Of a stretch of DNA of 64,000 nucleotides, positions 42,238 to 51,096 are shown piece by piece. Origin of the DNA: Streptomyces sp. yr375 (GTDB lineage Bacteria > Actinomycetota > Actinomycetes > Streptomycetales > Streptomycetaceae); contig NZ_FOFF01000014.1 of NCBI RefSeq assembly GCF_900110755.1, forward strand, positions 103,585 to 167,584, given 5' to 3'. Within the stretch, counting starts at the first letter, position 1, and the number at the start of each line of letters is the position of its first letter. Made by a program: the position numbers and the translations under genes. Under the pieces are notes generated by a model. The model was not told the origin of the DNA, ran no database searches, and saw only the letters and a list, made by a program, of their open reading frames with translations.

Positions 42238-44336
42238 TGGGCGGTTGCCTTCTGGTCGGTGGTCTGGGGCGTGCTCTGGGCCTGGATCGCCGTGATGGCG
42301 ACGGTGTTGACGATGTCCTGGACGAGCGCGCCCCGGGACAGGTCGTTGACGGGCTTGCGCAGCCCCTGGAGCACCGGCCCGACCGCGATCGCGCCGGCCG
42401 AACGCTGCACGGCCTTGTAGGTGTTGTTGCCGGTGTTGAGGTCCGGAAAGATCAACACGCTGGCCTGTCCGGCGACTTCGGACCCCGGCAGCTTGGTCGC
42501 GGCGACGGTGGGCTCGACGGCCGCGTCGTACTGGATCGGCCCCTCGATCTTCAGATCGGTGCGCCGGGCGCGGACCAGCTCCGTCGCCTCCCGCACCTTG
42601 TCGACGTCCGCGCCCGAGCCCGACGTACCGGTGGAGTACGACAGCATCGCGATCCGCGGCTCCACGCCGAACCGGGCGGCCGTCGCGGCCGACTGGATGG
42701 CGATGTCGGCGAGCTGCCCGGCGTTCGGGTCGGGGTTCACGGCGCAGTCGCCGTAGACGAGGACCTTGTCGGCGAGGCACATGAAGAAGACGGACGAGAC
42801 GATGCCGGCGTCCGGCCTGGTCTTGATGATCTCGAAGGCGGGGCGGATCGTGGCCGCCGTGGAGTGCACCGATCCGGAGACCATGCCGTCGGCGAGGCCC
42901 TCCTCGACCATCAGCGTGCCGAAGTAGTTCACGTCGGAGACGACGTCGTACGCCAGCTCCACCGTGACGCCCTTGTGGGCGCGCAGTCCGGCGTACTTCT
43001 CGGCGAAGGCGTCGCGCAGTTCGCTGGTCGCGGGGTCGATCAACCGGCAGTCGCCGAGGTCGATGCCCAGGTCGGCGGCCTTCTTGCGGATCTGGTCGAC
43101 GGGCCCGAGGAGCGTGAGGTCGCAGACGCCGCGGCGCAGCAGCACCTCGGCGGCGTGCAGGACGCGTTCCTCCGTGCCCTCGGGGAGGACGACCCGGCGC
43201 TTGTCGGTGCGGGCCTGTTCGAGGAGCTTGTGCTCGAACATCATCGGGGTGAGACGGTCGGTGCTGGGGGCCGACACCCGCTTCAGCAGCTCGGCGGTGT
43301 CGACGTGCCGCTCGAAGAGGCCGAGCGCGGTCTCCGCCTTGCGCGGGGTCGCCGCGTTCAACTTGCCCTCCATGGAGAACAGTTGCTCGGCGGTGGGGAA
43401 GCTGAGGCCGGGCACCGAGACGACCGGGGTGCCGGGGGCGAGTCGGGCGGCGAGGGTGAGGATCTCGTCGCTCGGGACCTCGTTGAGGGTGAGCACCACA
43501 CCGGCTATCGGCGGGGTGCCGGCGCTGTGCGCGGCGAGCGAGCCGATCACCAGGTCGGCGCGGTCGCCCGGGGTCACGACCAGACAGCCCGGGGTCAGGG
43601 CGGCCAGGAAGTTCGGCAGCATGGCCCCGCCGAAGACGAAGCCGAGCGCGTCGCGGGCCAGCCCCGAGTCGTCGCCCAGCAGCACCTTCCCGCCCAGCGC
43701 GTGGCTGATCTGCGCGACGGTCGGCGCGGACAGGGCGGGCTCGTCGGGCAGCACGTAACAGGGCACGGGCAGCCGGTCGGCGAGGCGGTCGGCGATCTCG
43801 TCGCGGTCCTCGCGGGCGACCCGGTTGCTGACCATGGCGAGGACGTCGCAGCCGAGGCCCTGGTACGCGCGGTAGGCGTTGCGGGTCTCGGCGAGCACCG
43901 ACTCCGCGGTCTGCCCGCGCCCGCCGACGACCGGCAGCACGGACGCGCCGAACTCGTTGGCGAGACGGGCGTTGAGGGCGAGTTCGTCGGGGAACTGGGT
44001 GTCGGCGTAGTCCGTTCCCAGGACGAGGACGACGTCGTACGCGCGGGCCACGCGGTGGAAGCGGTCGACGAGGGTCGAGACCAGCTCGTCGGCCCCCTGC
44101 TCGGCCTGGAGGGCGGACGCCTCGTGGTAGTCCATGCCGTAGCCGGTCGCGGGGTCCTGCGCCAGCCGGTAGCGGGCGCGCAGCAGCTCGAACAGGCGGT
44201 CGGGGCCGTCGTGGACGAGGGGGCGGAAGACGCCCACCCGGTCGACCCGCCGGGTCAGGAGTTCCATGACCCCCAGCTCGACGACCTGGCGGCCGTCGCC
44301 GCGGTCGATACTGGTGACGTACACGCTGCGGGTCAC
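42234..44336 (-). CDS. pta: phosphate acetyltransferase (long form)
   Basis: Forms acetyl phosphate from acetyl-CoA. The 700-residue length indicates the long type: an N-terminal P-loop-like/DRTGG region (residues about 1-370: TSIDRGDGRQVVELGVMELLTRRV; VVTPGDRADLVIGSLAAHSAGTPPIAGVVLTL) plus a C-terminal catalytic domain (MMFEHKLLEQARTDKRRVVLPEGTEERVLHAAEVLLRRG; FPDLNTGNNTYKAVQRSAGA). GTG 44336 has ggagag at 5 bp. It is divergent from pfkA across 202 bp, a region likely to hold both promoters. Confidence 0.96.
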   Translation of the reverse strand: MTRSVYVTSIDRGDGRQVVELGVMELLTRRVDRVGVFRPLVHDGPDRLFELLRARYRLAQDPATGYGMDYHEASALQAEQGADELVSTLVDRFHRVARAYDVVLVLGTDYADTQFPDELALNARLANEFGASVLPVVGGRGQTAESVLAETRNAYRAYQGLGCDVLAMVSNRVAREDRDEIADRLADRLPVPCYVLPDEPALSAPTVAQISHALGGKVLLGDDSGLARDALGFVFGGAMLPNFLAALTPGCLVVTPGDRADLVIGSLAAHSAGTPPIAGVVLTLNEVPSDEILTLAARLAPGTPVVSVPGLSFPTAEQLFSMEGKLNAATPRKAETALGLFERHVDTAELLKRVSAPSTDRLTPMMFEHKLLEQARTDKRRVVLPEGTEERVLHAAEVLLRRGVCDLTLLGPVDQIRKKAADLGIDLGDCRLIDPATSELRDAFAEKYAGLRAHKGVTVELAYDVVSDVNYFGTLMVEEGLADGMVSGSVHSTAATIRPAFEIIKTRPDAGIVSSVFFMCLADKVLVYGDCAVNPDPNAGQLADIAIQSAATAARFGVEPRIAMLSYSTGTSGSGADVDKVREATELVRARRTDLKIEGPIQYDAAVEPTVAATKLPGSEVAGQASVLIFPDLNTGNNTYKAVQRSAGAIAVGPVLQGLRKPVNDLSRGALVQDIVNTVAITAIQAQSTPQTTDQKATAQ

Positions 44337-44538
44337 GCGAGCTCTCCGTTCCTGCTGTCGGGCTTTGGGGCTTTCGGGCTCTCGGGGTCATAAAAATCGC
44401 CCACCTAGGTGAGCGGATCGCTCTTGACAATACCCCTGGCCGTGGATAAGGCGCCCGTCAAGAGACAGCCCGGTCGGCGGCGTGGAACAATCGAGGCCAG
44501 GCTCACCGATACCGACAGCGAGCAGGAGACACAGCACG

Positions 44539-45564
44539 ATGCGCATCGGAGTTCTCACCGCAGGTGGCGACTGTCCCGGCCTCAACGCAGTGATCCGGTC
44601 GGTCGTACACCGAGCGGTGGACAACTACGGCGACGAGGTCATCGGTTTCGAGGACGGCTACGCGGGTCTGCTCGACGGCCGCTACCGAGGCCTCGACCTC
44701 AACGCGGTGAGCGGCATCCTGGCCCGCGGCGGCACCATCCTCGGCTCCTCCCGGCTGGAGCGCGACCGGCTGCGCGAGGCCTGCGAGAGCGCCTCCGACA
44801 TGATCCACGACTTCGGCATCGACGCGCTGATCCCGATCGGCGGCGAGGGCACGCTGACGGCGGCGCGGATGCTGTCGGACGCCGGGCTGCCGGTGGTCGG
44901 CGTCCCGAAGACGATCGACAACGACATCTCGTCGACGGACCGCACGTTCGGCTTCGACACGGCGGTCGGCGTCGCCACGGAGGCGATGGACCGCCTGAAG
45001 ACGACCGCCGAGTCGCACCAGCGCGTCATGGTCGTCGAGGTCATGGGCCGGCACGCGGGCTGGATCGCGCTGGAGTCCGGGATGGCGGCGGGCGCGCACG
45101 GCATCTGCCTGCCGGAGCGGCCCTTCGACCCGGCGGACCTGGTGAAGATGGTCGAGGAGCGGTTCGCGCGCGGCAAGAAGTTCGCGGTGATCTGCGTCGC
45201 GGAGGGCGCGCACCCGGCCGACGGCACGATGGACTACAGCAAGGGCGCGATCGACCAGTTCGGCCACGAGCGCTTCCAGGGCATCGGTACGGCCCTGGCG
45301 TACGAGCTGGAGAAGCGGCTCGGCAAGGAGGCCCGCCCGGTCATCCTCGGCCACGTCCAGCGCGGCGGCGTCCCGACGGCGTACGACCGCGTCCTCGCGA
45401 CCCGGTTCGGCTGGCACGCGGTGGAGGCGGCGCACCGGGGCCAGTTCGGCCGGATGACGGCGCTGCGCGGGACGGACGTGGTGATGGTCCCCCTCGCGGA
45501 GGCGGTGACCGAACTGAAGACGGTCCCGAAGGACCGGATCGTGGAAGCGGAGTCGGTCTTCTAG
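44539..45564 (+). CDS. pfkA: 6-phosphofructokinase
   Basis: Phosphorylates fructose 6-phosphate, the committed glycolytic step. 341 residues with MRIGVLTAGGDCPGLNAVIR, GGEGTLTAARML, PKTIDNDISSTDRTFGFDTAV (catalytic Asp), MGRHAGWIA and LGHVQRGGVPTAYDR. The residue after GGE is Gly, the type linked with ATP dependence, while the Lys in PKTIDND is shared with PPi enzymes. The same combination is known for the ATP-dependent S. coelicolor enzyme. ATG 44539 has caggag upstream. Divergent from pta-ackA. Confidence 0.95.
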   Translation: MRIGVLTAGGDCPGLNAVIRSVVHRAVDNYGDEVIGFEDGYAGLLDGRYRGLDLNAVSGILARGGTILGSSRLERDRLREACESASDMIHDFGIDALIPIGGEGTLTAARMLSDAGLPVVGVPKTIDNDISSTDRTFGFDTAVGVATEAMDRLKTTAESHQRVMVVEVMGRHAGWIALESGMAAGAHGICLPERPFDPADLVKMVEERFARGKKFAVICVAEGAHPADGTMDYSKGAIDQFGHERFQGIGTALAYELEKRLGKEARPVILGHVQRGGVPTAYDRVLATRFGWHAVEAAHRGQFGRMTALRGTDVVMVPLAEAVTELKTVPKDRIVEAESVF

Positions 45565-45593
45565 CAGCCCCTTTAAGGGCTCTCGGCTTCTCT

Positions 45594-46331
45594 CTAGGCG
45601 GTTCGGCTCTCGATCATCGCCCAGAAGTCGTCGACGATCCGGTCGAGGAAGTCCTGTCCGCCGTCGCCCGGGTTCGGTGTGGCGGCCAACTGCCCCTGGT
45701 AGTCGCGGTGCAGCTCCTGGAGGGCGTCCTCCAGGAGTCGCCGGTCCAGGGGGACGATCCTGCCGACCGGTTTGACGTACGCCTGCCAGCGCGTGCGCGT
45801 CGCGGTGCGCAACAGGTCTGCGAGCCTGGCCTCGTGGCCGGTGAGGGCGATCAGGTCGGGCAGCGTGAGGTGGAGCAGCTCGGCGAGCGCGGCCGTCTGC
45901 CGGTCCGTGCCCTGCCACTCCCCGCTCTCCTCCATCCGCGCGTACGCCGCGAACTCGTGCCCCACGGTCCGGGCGACGTCCTCCGGTGCGAACCCGCGGG
46001 CGATGCGATGGTCGCGCAGGCTCCGCGGCCGGCCGATCAACTCGACCGGCGAGCACCACAACACCCCGGCGAGCGCGGTGAGTTCGGGGTGCGTGGGGGT
46101 GAGCGTGCCGCGTTCCCAGGCGTGGACGAGGTCGGGAGTGGCGTGCGGCAGCGCGTACGACGCCCGAAGCCCGTGAGCGACGTGCCCCGGCGTCATCCCG
46201 AGCGCGGCGCGAAGTCTGCGGGCGGCGGGGGCGTTGAAGGGCGGACCTGCTTGGCGCGTGTGGGACGGGGGTCTGGGCACGGGGACAAGGTAGGTGGTGG
46301 GGGGTGGGGTGGCTACCGGGTGTTTGGCCAT
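45594..46331 (-). CDS. double helix-turn-helix (XRE-like) protein
   Basis: 245 residues. Two XRE-like helix-turn-helix regions lie in series: RRLRAALGMTPGHVAHGLRASYALPHATPDLVHAWERGTLTPTHPELTALAGVL and RDHRIARGFAPEDVARTVGHEFAAYARMEESGEWQGTDRQTAALAELLHLTLPDLIALTG. A charged helical C-terminus follows. The N-terminus is Pro-rich. ATG 46331 is preferred over GTG 46337. It converges with pfkA and lies downstream of the MTAN-like gene on the same strand, with 40 bp between. Targets are unknown; autoregulation or control of the MTAN pair is possible. Confidence 0.75.
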   Translation of the reverse strand: MAKHPVATPPPTTYLVPVPRPPSHTRQAGPPFNAPAARRLRAALGMTPGHVAHGLRASYALPHATPDLVHAWERGTLTPTHPELTALAGVLWCSPVELIGRPRSLRDHRIARGFAPEDVARTVGHEFAAYARMEESGEWQGTDRQTAALAELLHLTLPDLIALTGHEARLADLLRTATRTRWQAYVKPVGRIVPLDRRLLEDALQELHRDYQGQLAATPNPGDGGQDFLDRIVDDFWAMIESRTA

Positions 46332-46371
46332 AGTCACCGGTCGGGACTCCGGCGGCGTCCCGTGTGCCCCG

Positions 46372-47181
46372 TTATCCCGTGATCTTGCCGATGACGGGCC
46401 CGTAGAAGGTGCCGCCCTGGAAGGTGATGTGGTCGCCCGCGGAACCGGGGTGTGGGGTGTGCGGGCGGTGTTTGTGCAGCACCGCTCGTGCCACCTCCGC
46501 CGCCTGCCGGGCGGCCTGTTGCCGGGAGCCGGTGGTGTCCGTCGCGGTCTTCGTGGCGTCGGCGTGGTCGCTGATGCCCCGGATCACGAGGGCGTCCAAC
46601 TGGCTGTTCACATGGGCCGCGTGGGCCGCGCCGGAGCCCTCCATCTCGATCGCGGCCGTGTCGTTGTAGTGCGTGCGCAGATGCCCGGCGATCTCGGCCT
46701 CGGCGTCGGCCAGGACCACGTCCCCTGAGGCGATCGGCTTGAAGTGGGAGCGGACGTCCGGCAGGTCCCGTGCGGCCGAACGGGCCGCCTGGAGCAGGGC
46801 GTTGGACGCGTGCCAGGCCTCGGGGCGGGCCAGGAAGCCCTGCGGGGTCCACTTGCCGCCGTGGATGCCGTAGACCTTGGTGCCGATGACGACGTCGCCG
46901 ATCTCGATGTCGTCCTTCAGGCTGCCCGCGATGCCGACGAACAGGATCGCCTGCGGGCGGAGCCAGGTGACGAGTTGGGTGGTCATCGCCGCGGCGTTGA
47001 CCACGCCCTCGCCCAGTTCGGCGAGGGCGACCTGCCAGGGGGTGCCGTCGAGCCCGCCGACCTCGACGCGGGTGCCGTCCCGGTGGACGTGTTCCGCGCG
47101 GTCGGTGAGATGTGCGCGTACGGCCGCGTATTCGAGCGCGAGCGCGGTAAGGACCACGACAGTGGGTTTTGTCTCTGGCAC
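46372..47181 (-). CDS. MTAN-like nucleosidase (PNP superfamily) with C-terminal tag
   Basis: 269 residues. Catalytic positions of 5'-methylthioadenosine/S-adenosylhomocysteine nucleosidase are conserved: Glu17 (TALALEYAAV), Glu181 (AAIEMEGSGAAHAA) and Asp205 (VIRGISDHAD); FVGIAGSLKDDIEIGDVV is also typical. After the domain comes a Pro/His linker and a short tail (about residues 249-269: GDHITFQGGTFYGPVIGKITG). It resembles the G-x-x-F-x-G-P-V tails found on actinobacterial STAND and effector-associated proteins. That resemblance is from memory. The start is GTG 47181. It is divergent from the membrane protein at 47227, only 45 bp apart. It may be a nucleotide-signal enzyme rather than a housekeeping one. 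Confidence 0.8.
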   Translation of the reverse strand: MPETKPTVVVLTALALEYAAVRAHLTDRAEHVHRDGTRVEVGGLDGTPWQVALAELGEGVVNAAAMTTQLVTWLRPQAILFVGIAGSLKDDIEIGDVVIGTKVYGIHGGKWTPQGFLARPEAWHASNALLQAARSAARDLPDVRSHFKPIASGDVVLADAEAEIAGHLRTHYNDTAAIEMEGSGAAHAAHVNSQLDALVIRGISDHADATKTATDTTGSRQQAARQAAEVARAVLHKHRPHTPHPGSAGDHITFQGGTFYGPVIGKITG

Positions 47182-47226
47182 CCCTTCAAGGTACTGCCAG
47201 GTCCATCGGGGGAGAGGACGGTTGCC

Positions 47227-47772
47227 ATGGCCGAACAGGGCGTCGGGGTCGGGCAGTTGCTGCTCGCGGAGTACCAGAGCGTCAAGGACGAGCAGAAGGC
47301 GCGGATCGGGTTCCGGGACAACCTGCTGTACGTGACGCTGGCGGTGGTGGCCGCCGTCGCCGCCGCGGCGGCCCAGGCCAAGCAGGCGTCGATGCTGCTG
47401 GCGCTGCCGCCGACGTGTGTGGTGCTGGGGTGGACCTACCTGGTCAACGACGAGAAGATCTCGGCCATCGGACGGTATGTGCGCGGGGAGTTGGGGCCAC
47501 GGCTGGCGCAACTGACGGGGACCGACGTGGCGTTCCGGTGGGAGAGCTATCACCGCGACGACGCCGGGCGCGTGACCCGCAAGGCCGTGCAGTGCGTCGT
47601 CGACCTGGTGGCGTTCTGCGTCGTGCCGCTGGCCGCGCTCGTCGTGTACTGGGTGGGCGGGCCGGTGACGGCGGGGCTGCTCGCGCTGTCCCTCGTCGAG
47701 GCGGGGGCGGTGGCCGCGCTGGGGGTGTTCGTGGTGCGGTACGCGGTGCCGTTCGGGGGCGGCGGCGCGTGA
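47227..47772 (+). CDS. four-helix membrane protein (TRADD-N-associated membrane type)
   Basis: 181 residues with two hydrophobic helices near the N-terminus (LLYVTLAVVAAVAAAAAQAK, ASMLLALPPTCVVLGWTYLV) and two at the C-terminus (VDLVAFCVVPLAALVVYWVGG, AGLLALSLVEAGAVAALGVFVVRYAV). A soluble middle starts NDEKISAIGRYVRGELGPRLAQLTG. The IGFRDNLLY...GWTYLVNDEKISAIGRYVR pattern matches what I remember as the TRADD-N-associated membrane domain, found beside nucleosidase or STAND genes. ATG 47227 is preceded by gagagg. Divergent from the MTAN-like gene; partnership is inferred from position. Confidence 0.7.
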   Translation: MAEQGVGVGQLLLAEYQSVKDEQKARIGFRDNLLYVTLAVVAAVAAAAAQAKQASMLLALPPTCVVLGWTYLVNDEKISAIGRYVRGELGPRLAQLTGTDVAFRWESYHRDDAGRVTRKAVQCVVDLVAFCVVPLAALVVYWVGGPVTAGLLALSLVEAGAVAALGVFVVRYAVPFGGGGA

Positions 47773-47895
47773 CCTGAATTGCTGCTTCGGCGGTATGGCA
47801 CCCGGTCTGTGGAATTACGCGGGCATTCATCCGATTTCGAGGAGTCGGCCGCGTTTGCGGAAACTATGTTCTGAGCAAAGTGCATAGTTAATCCG

Positions 47896-47924
47896 TTGTG
47901 TGCGTCTGGCCTCGCTGGTAGCAT
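47896..47924 (+). promoter_or_regulatory. likely promoter of the secreted small protein
   Basis: -35 ttgtgt (47896-47901) and -10 tagcat (47919-47924) with a 17-bp spacer, in an AT-rich patch 46 bp upstream of the gene at 47970. Confidence 0.6.
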
Positions 47925-47969
47925 CTTTCGCGACCAGAACATTTCAGAATGCACCGGGGGAATGACGTC

Positions 47970-48461
47970 GTGAACGTACGAAGCAAAGGCATCTCGACCA
48001 CGATTGCCTTCGCCATGACCGGCGTGATGTGTGGAATTGGCGCACAGACGGCGAATGCGGCTCCCATGGCTCCGGCGGCTTCGGTGACTTCCGTGGAAGT
48101 CCAGGCCGCCGGCGTCGGAGCCGACGAGATCTGCACGGTCGTGGGGATCGGCAGTGGCGCGGCCGGCCTCACCAAGGCGCTGGCCAAGGGCGCGTCGTGG
48201 GTCGGCATCGGGGCCAGCATCGGCTGCTACCTGTATTCGCAGGCGAAGAACGCCACGCCCGCGCAGAAGCGGGCAGCCATGATCAAGTCGTACAAGAGCT
48301 ACCAGGCGAAGAGCGACCTCAAGAAGCTCGAGGCGCTCGGGTATTCCTGCCAGAAGAAGAACGGTGGCGGTGGCGGCGGCACCGATGTCGCGCCCCGGAT
48401 CGGGTACCGGGACATCACCATGAAGGGCGTCACGTACAAATGCGGTAACACCAGCGACTGA
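47970..48461 (+). CDS. small secreted Gly- and Cys-containing protein, unknown
   Basis: 163 residues with a signal peptide (GISTTIAFAMTGVMCGIGAQTANAA). The mature part has a Gly/Ala-rich hydrophobic stretch, VGIGSGAAGLTKALAKGASWVGIGASIG, with GxxxG-like spacing. Four cysteines (DEICTVV, IGCYLYSQ, YSCQKK, YKCGN) could form two disulfides. A lysine-rich middle (KSYKSYQAKSDLKKLEALG) and a Gly-run lie before the end. GTG 47970 follows ggggga at 8 bp. I do not recognise the family. The amphipathic Gly-rich helix plus disulfides recalls secreted bacteriocin-like or pore-forming peptides, which is only an impression. Confidence 0.65.
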   Translation: MNVRSKGISTTIAFAMTGVMCGIGAQTANAAPMAPAASVTSVEVQAAGVGADEICTVVGIGSGAAGLTKALAKGASWVGIGASIGCYLYSQAKNATPAQKRAAMIKSYKSYQAKSDLKKLEALGYSCQKKNGGGGGGTDVAPRIGYRDITMKGVTYKCGNTSD

Positions 48462-48475
48462 CCGGTCGCCGGGGC

Positions 48476-48511
48476 GGCGCTATGGAGGGCGATTCCGCTC
48501 TCCATAGCGCT
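48476..48511 (+). terminator. hairpin terminator after the secreted protein gene
   Basis: Arms 48476-48490 and 48497-48511 pair over 15 positions with two G-T pairs around gattcc. It lies between the convergent secreted protein and response regulator genes. Confidence 0.75.
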
Positions 48512-48559
48512 GGTCGTAGTTATCGTGGCCGTCGTGGTCGTCGTAGCCGCCGCGGTTTT

Positions 48560-49264
48560 TCACCGGTTCTTTCCGGTACCCGCTCCTCGTGTCCACCGGT
48601 ACACCAGCTCCGGCCTTCCCACCTGGCCGTAGAGCGGCTTTCGTTCGGCTCTGCCCGCCTCCACCAGGTGTTCCAGATACCGCCGGGCCGTGATGCGGGA
48701 GATTCCCACCGCCTCGGCGACTCCGGCCGCGGTCAGGCCCTCCGCCGCCTCCCGCACCGTCTCCGTGACCCGCTCCAGGGTCGGTGAGCTGAGGCCCTTG
48801 GGCAGTGCCGCCGGGCTCGGTGCGCGCAGTGCGGCGAGGGCGCGGTCGACCTCGTCCTGGCCGCTCGCCTCGCCCGCCGCGCCCCGGAACTCGGCGTACC
48901 GGACCAGCCGGTCCCGCAGGGTCGCGAACGTGAACGGCTTCAGCACGTACTGGACGACCCCCAGGGACACGCCCTCGCGCACCACCGTCAGGTCCCGCGC
49001 CGACGTCACCGCGATGACGTCCGCGTGATACCCGGCCGCCCGCAGCGAGCGCGCCAGTTGCAGCCCGTGCGCGTCCGGGAGGTGCAGGTCCAGCAGCAGC
49101 AGGTCCACCGGCGTGCGGTCCAGCAGGCGTCGCGCCTCCGCGCCCGTGTGCGCCTTGCCGACCGCCACGAAGCCCGGCACCCGCCCGACGTACATGACAT
49201 GGGCGTCCGCGGCGACCGGATCGTCCTCCACGACCAGCACTCTGATCGGCTCTTCGCCCGTCAT
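48560..49264 (-). CDS. CitB/DpiA-type response regulator
   Basis: 234 residues: receiver with VEDD at 12-15, phosphoacceptor Asp59 (LLLLDLHLPDAHG) and Lys in YVLKPFTFATL. A C-terminal HTH of the citrate/dicarboxylate regulator type follows (AEGLTAAGVAEAVGISRITARRYLEHLVEAGRAERKPLYGQVGRPELVYRW). ATG 49264 overlaps the kinase stop by 4 bp. With the kinase upstream and the dicarboxylate carrier divergent, it probably activates dctA in response to C4-dicarboxylates. Confidence 0.93.
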   Translation of the reverse strand: MTGEEPIRVLVVEDDPVAADAHVMYVGRVPGFVAVGKAHTGAEARRLLDRTPVDLLLLDLHLPDAHGLQLARSLRAAGYHADVIAVTSARDLTVVREGVSLGVVQYVLKPFTFATLRDRLVRYAEFRGAAGEASGQDEVDRALAALRAPSPAALPKGLSSPTLERVTETVREAAEGLTAAGVAEAVGISRITARRYLEHLVEAGRAERKPLYGQVGRPELVYRWTRGAGTGKNR

Positions 49265-50943
49265 CCTCTGCCTCCACCAGACGTGGCACCGGCCCCGGAG
49301 GCACCGGCCCCGGAGGCACCGGCCCCGGAAACCCGGGACGCGGCAGCCGCCCGCAGCGGCAGGCGGACCTCGAACTCGGCTCCGCCGCCCGCCGCCTCCG
49401 CCACCGACAGCGTCCCCTCGTGCCGGTGCACGGCCTGCCGGACCAGGGCCAGCCCGAGACCCCGGCCGCCCGGCCCCGCCGGTTTCGTCGAAAAGCCGCG
49501 CTCGAAGACCAGGGAGGCGTGCGCCGGATCCACGCCCGCCCCCGTGTCCGCCACCCGGAACAGGAGCGCGTCGCCCTCCGTGCGGGCGGTCACGGTCACC
49601 CGCGCGCCCACGCTGCCCTGCGCCGCGTCCACGGCGTTGTCGATGAGGTTGCCGAGGATCGTCACCAGATCCCGGGCCGGCAGCGACTCCGGGAGCAGAC
49701 CGTCGTCCATACCGCTCTCCTGCGACACCACCAGTTCCACGCCCCGCTCGTTCGCCTGTGCCGTCTTGCCCAACAGCAGCGCCGCCAGGACCGGTTCGCT
49801 GACCGCCGACACCACCTGGTCCGTCAGCGCCTGGGCCAGTTCCAGTTCAGCCGTCGCGAAGTCGACGGCCTCCGCCGCGCGGCCCAGTTCGATCAGCGAG
49901 ACCACGGTGTGCAGGCGGTTCGCCGCCTCGTGGGCCTGCGAGCGCAGCGCCTGCGTGAAGCCCCGCTCGGAGTCCAACTCACCCATCAGGGACTGGAGTT
50001 CGGTCACATCGCGCAGGGTGACGACCGTCCCCCTGCGCTCCCCGCCCGACACCGGGGAGGTGTTCACCACCAGCACCCGGTCCGCCGCCAGGTGGACCTC
50101 GTCGACCCGGGGTTCCGAGGCGAGCAGCGCGCCCGTCAGCGGGGCGGGCAGGCCGAGCTCGGCCACCGACGTGCCCACCACCTCCCCGGAGACGCCCAGC
50201 AGTTCCCGGCCGCCGTCGTTGATCAGCGCCACCCGGTACTGCCCGTCCAGCATCAGCAGCCCCTCGCGCACCGCGTGCAACGCGGCCTGGTGGTAGTCGT
50301 GCATCCGGCTCAGCTCCGCCGCGTTCATGCCGTGCGTGTGGCGGCGCAGCGACGCGTTGATGACGTACGTGCCGATCGCGCCCAGGGCGAGCGCGCAGCC
50401 GGCGACCGCGAACAGGGCCGTCACCTGGTCCTGCACCCGCTTGCTGATCGACTCGACCTTGATGCCCGCGCTGACCAGTCCGACGACCCGGTGGTTCGCG
50501 TCCTCCACCGGGGTGACCGCGCGGACGGACGCGCCGAGGGTGCCGGTGTACGTCTCGGTGAACGTGCCGCCCTTCAGGGCCTTCGCCGTGTTGCCCCGGA
50601 AGCGCTGGCCGATCTGCGACTCGTCCGGGTGGGTCCAGCGGATGCCTTGCGGGTTCATGATCGTGACGAAGTCGACCTCGGTGTCCCGCATGACCCGCAG
50701 GGCGTACGGCTGGAGCTCGGCGGTGGGGTTCGGGGCCTGGATGGCCGACCGTACGGAGGGGGAGTCGGCGACCGAGCGGGCCACGGCGCGGGCCTGGCGG
50801 CCCGCCGCGTCCTCGGCCTGGGTGCGGTCGCTGACGTACGTGAACAGCGCGTACCCCGCGACGAGCACCGCTATCAGCACGGCCTGCATGGCGAAGAGCT
50901 GGCCGGCCAGACTGCGGGGTCTCGGCATGTCGGGGATGCGCAT
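49261..50943 (-). CDS. CitA/DcuS-type sensor histidine kinase
   Basis: 560 residues: N-terminal helix (AGQLFAMQAVLIAVLVAGYALFTYV), extracytoplasmic PAS-like sensor (residues about 40-175; FVTIMNPQGIRWTHPDESQIGQRF and GTLGASVRAVTPVED are typical of citrate/C4-dicarboxylate sensors), second helix, cytoplasmic PAS (REGLLMLDGQYRVALINDGGRELLG), then a phosphoacceptor region (QAHEAANRLHTVVSLIELG) and HATPase (NLIDNAVDAA, DTGAGV, GRGLGLALVRQAV). The C-terminus carries a repeat tail, S-G-A-G-A three times, encoded by 15-bp DNA repeats (49290-49330). ATG 50943. Divergent from dctA. Confidence 0.93.
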   Translation of the reverse strand: MRIPDMPRPRSLAGQLFAMQAVLIAVLVAGYALFTYVSDRTQAEDAAGRQARAVARSVADSPSVRSAIQAPNPTAELQPYALRVMRDTEVDFVTIMNPQGIRWTHPDESQIGQRFRGNTAKALKGGTFTETYTGTLGASVRAVTPVEDANHRVVGLVSAGIKVESISKRVQDQVTALFAVAGCALALGAIGTYVINASLRRHTHGMNAAELSRMHDYHQAALHAVREGLLMLDGQYRVALINDGGRELLGVSGEVVGTSVAELGLPAPLTGALLASEPRVDEVHLAADRVLVVNTSPVSGGERRGTVVTLRDVTELQSLMGELDSERGFTQALRSQAHEAANRLHTVVSLIELGRAAEAVDFATAELELAQALTDQVVSAVSEPVLAALLLGKTAQANERGVELVVSQESGMDDGLLPESLPARDLVTILGNLIDNAVDAAQGSVGARVTVTARTEGDALLFRVADTGAGVDPAHASLVFERGFSTKPAGPGGRGLGLALVRQAVHRHEGTLSVAEAAGGGAEFEVRLPLRAAAASRVSGAGASGAGASGAGATSGGGRG

Positions 50944-51096
50944 GTCGTCAGTGTGCCCCCGAGGTTAAGTGTGAACTAAATGAACGGAAGGGTGACCGCC
51001 CTCACAGGACGGGAGATAGTCGCGGCAATCCCCCATAAACCCCGGACGTGAGCCGCACTCCGGTGGATGCCGACGAAGACGTCAAGGAGGGCAGCC

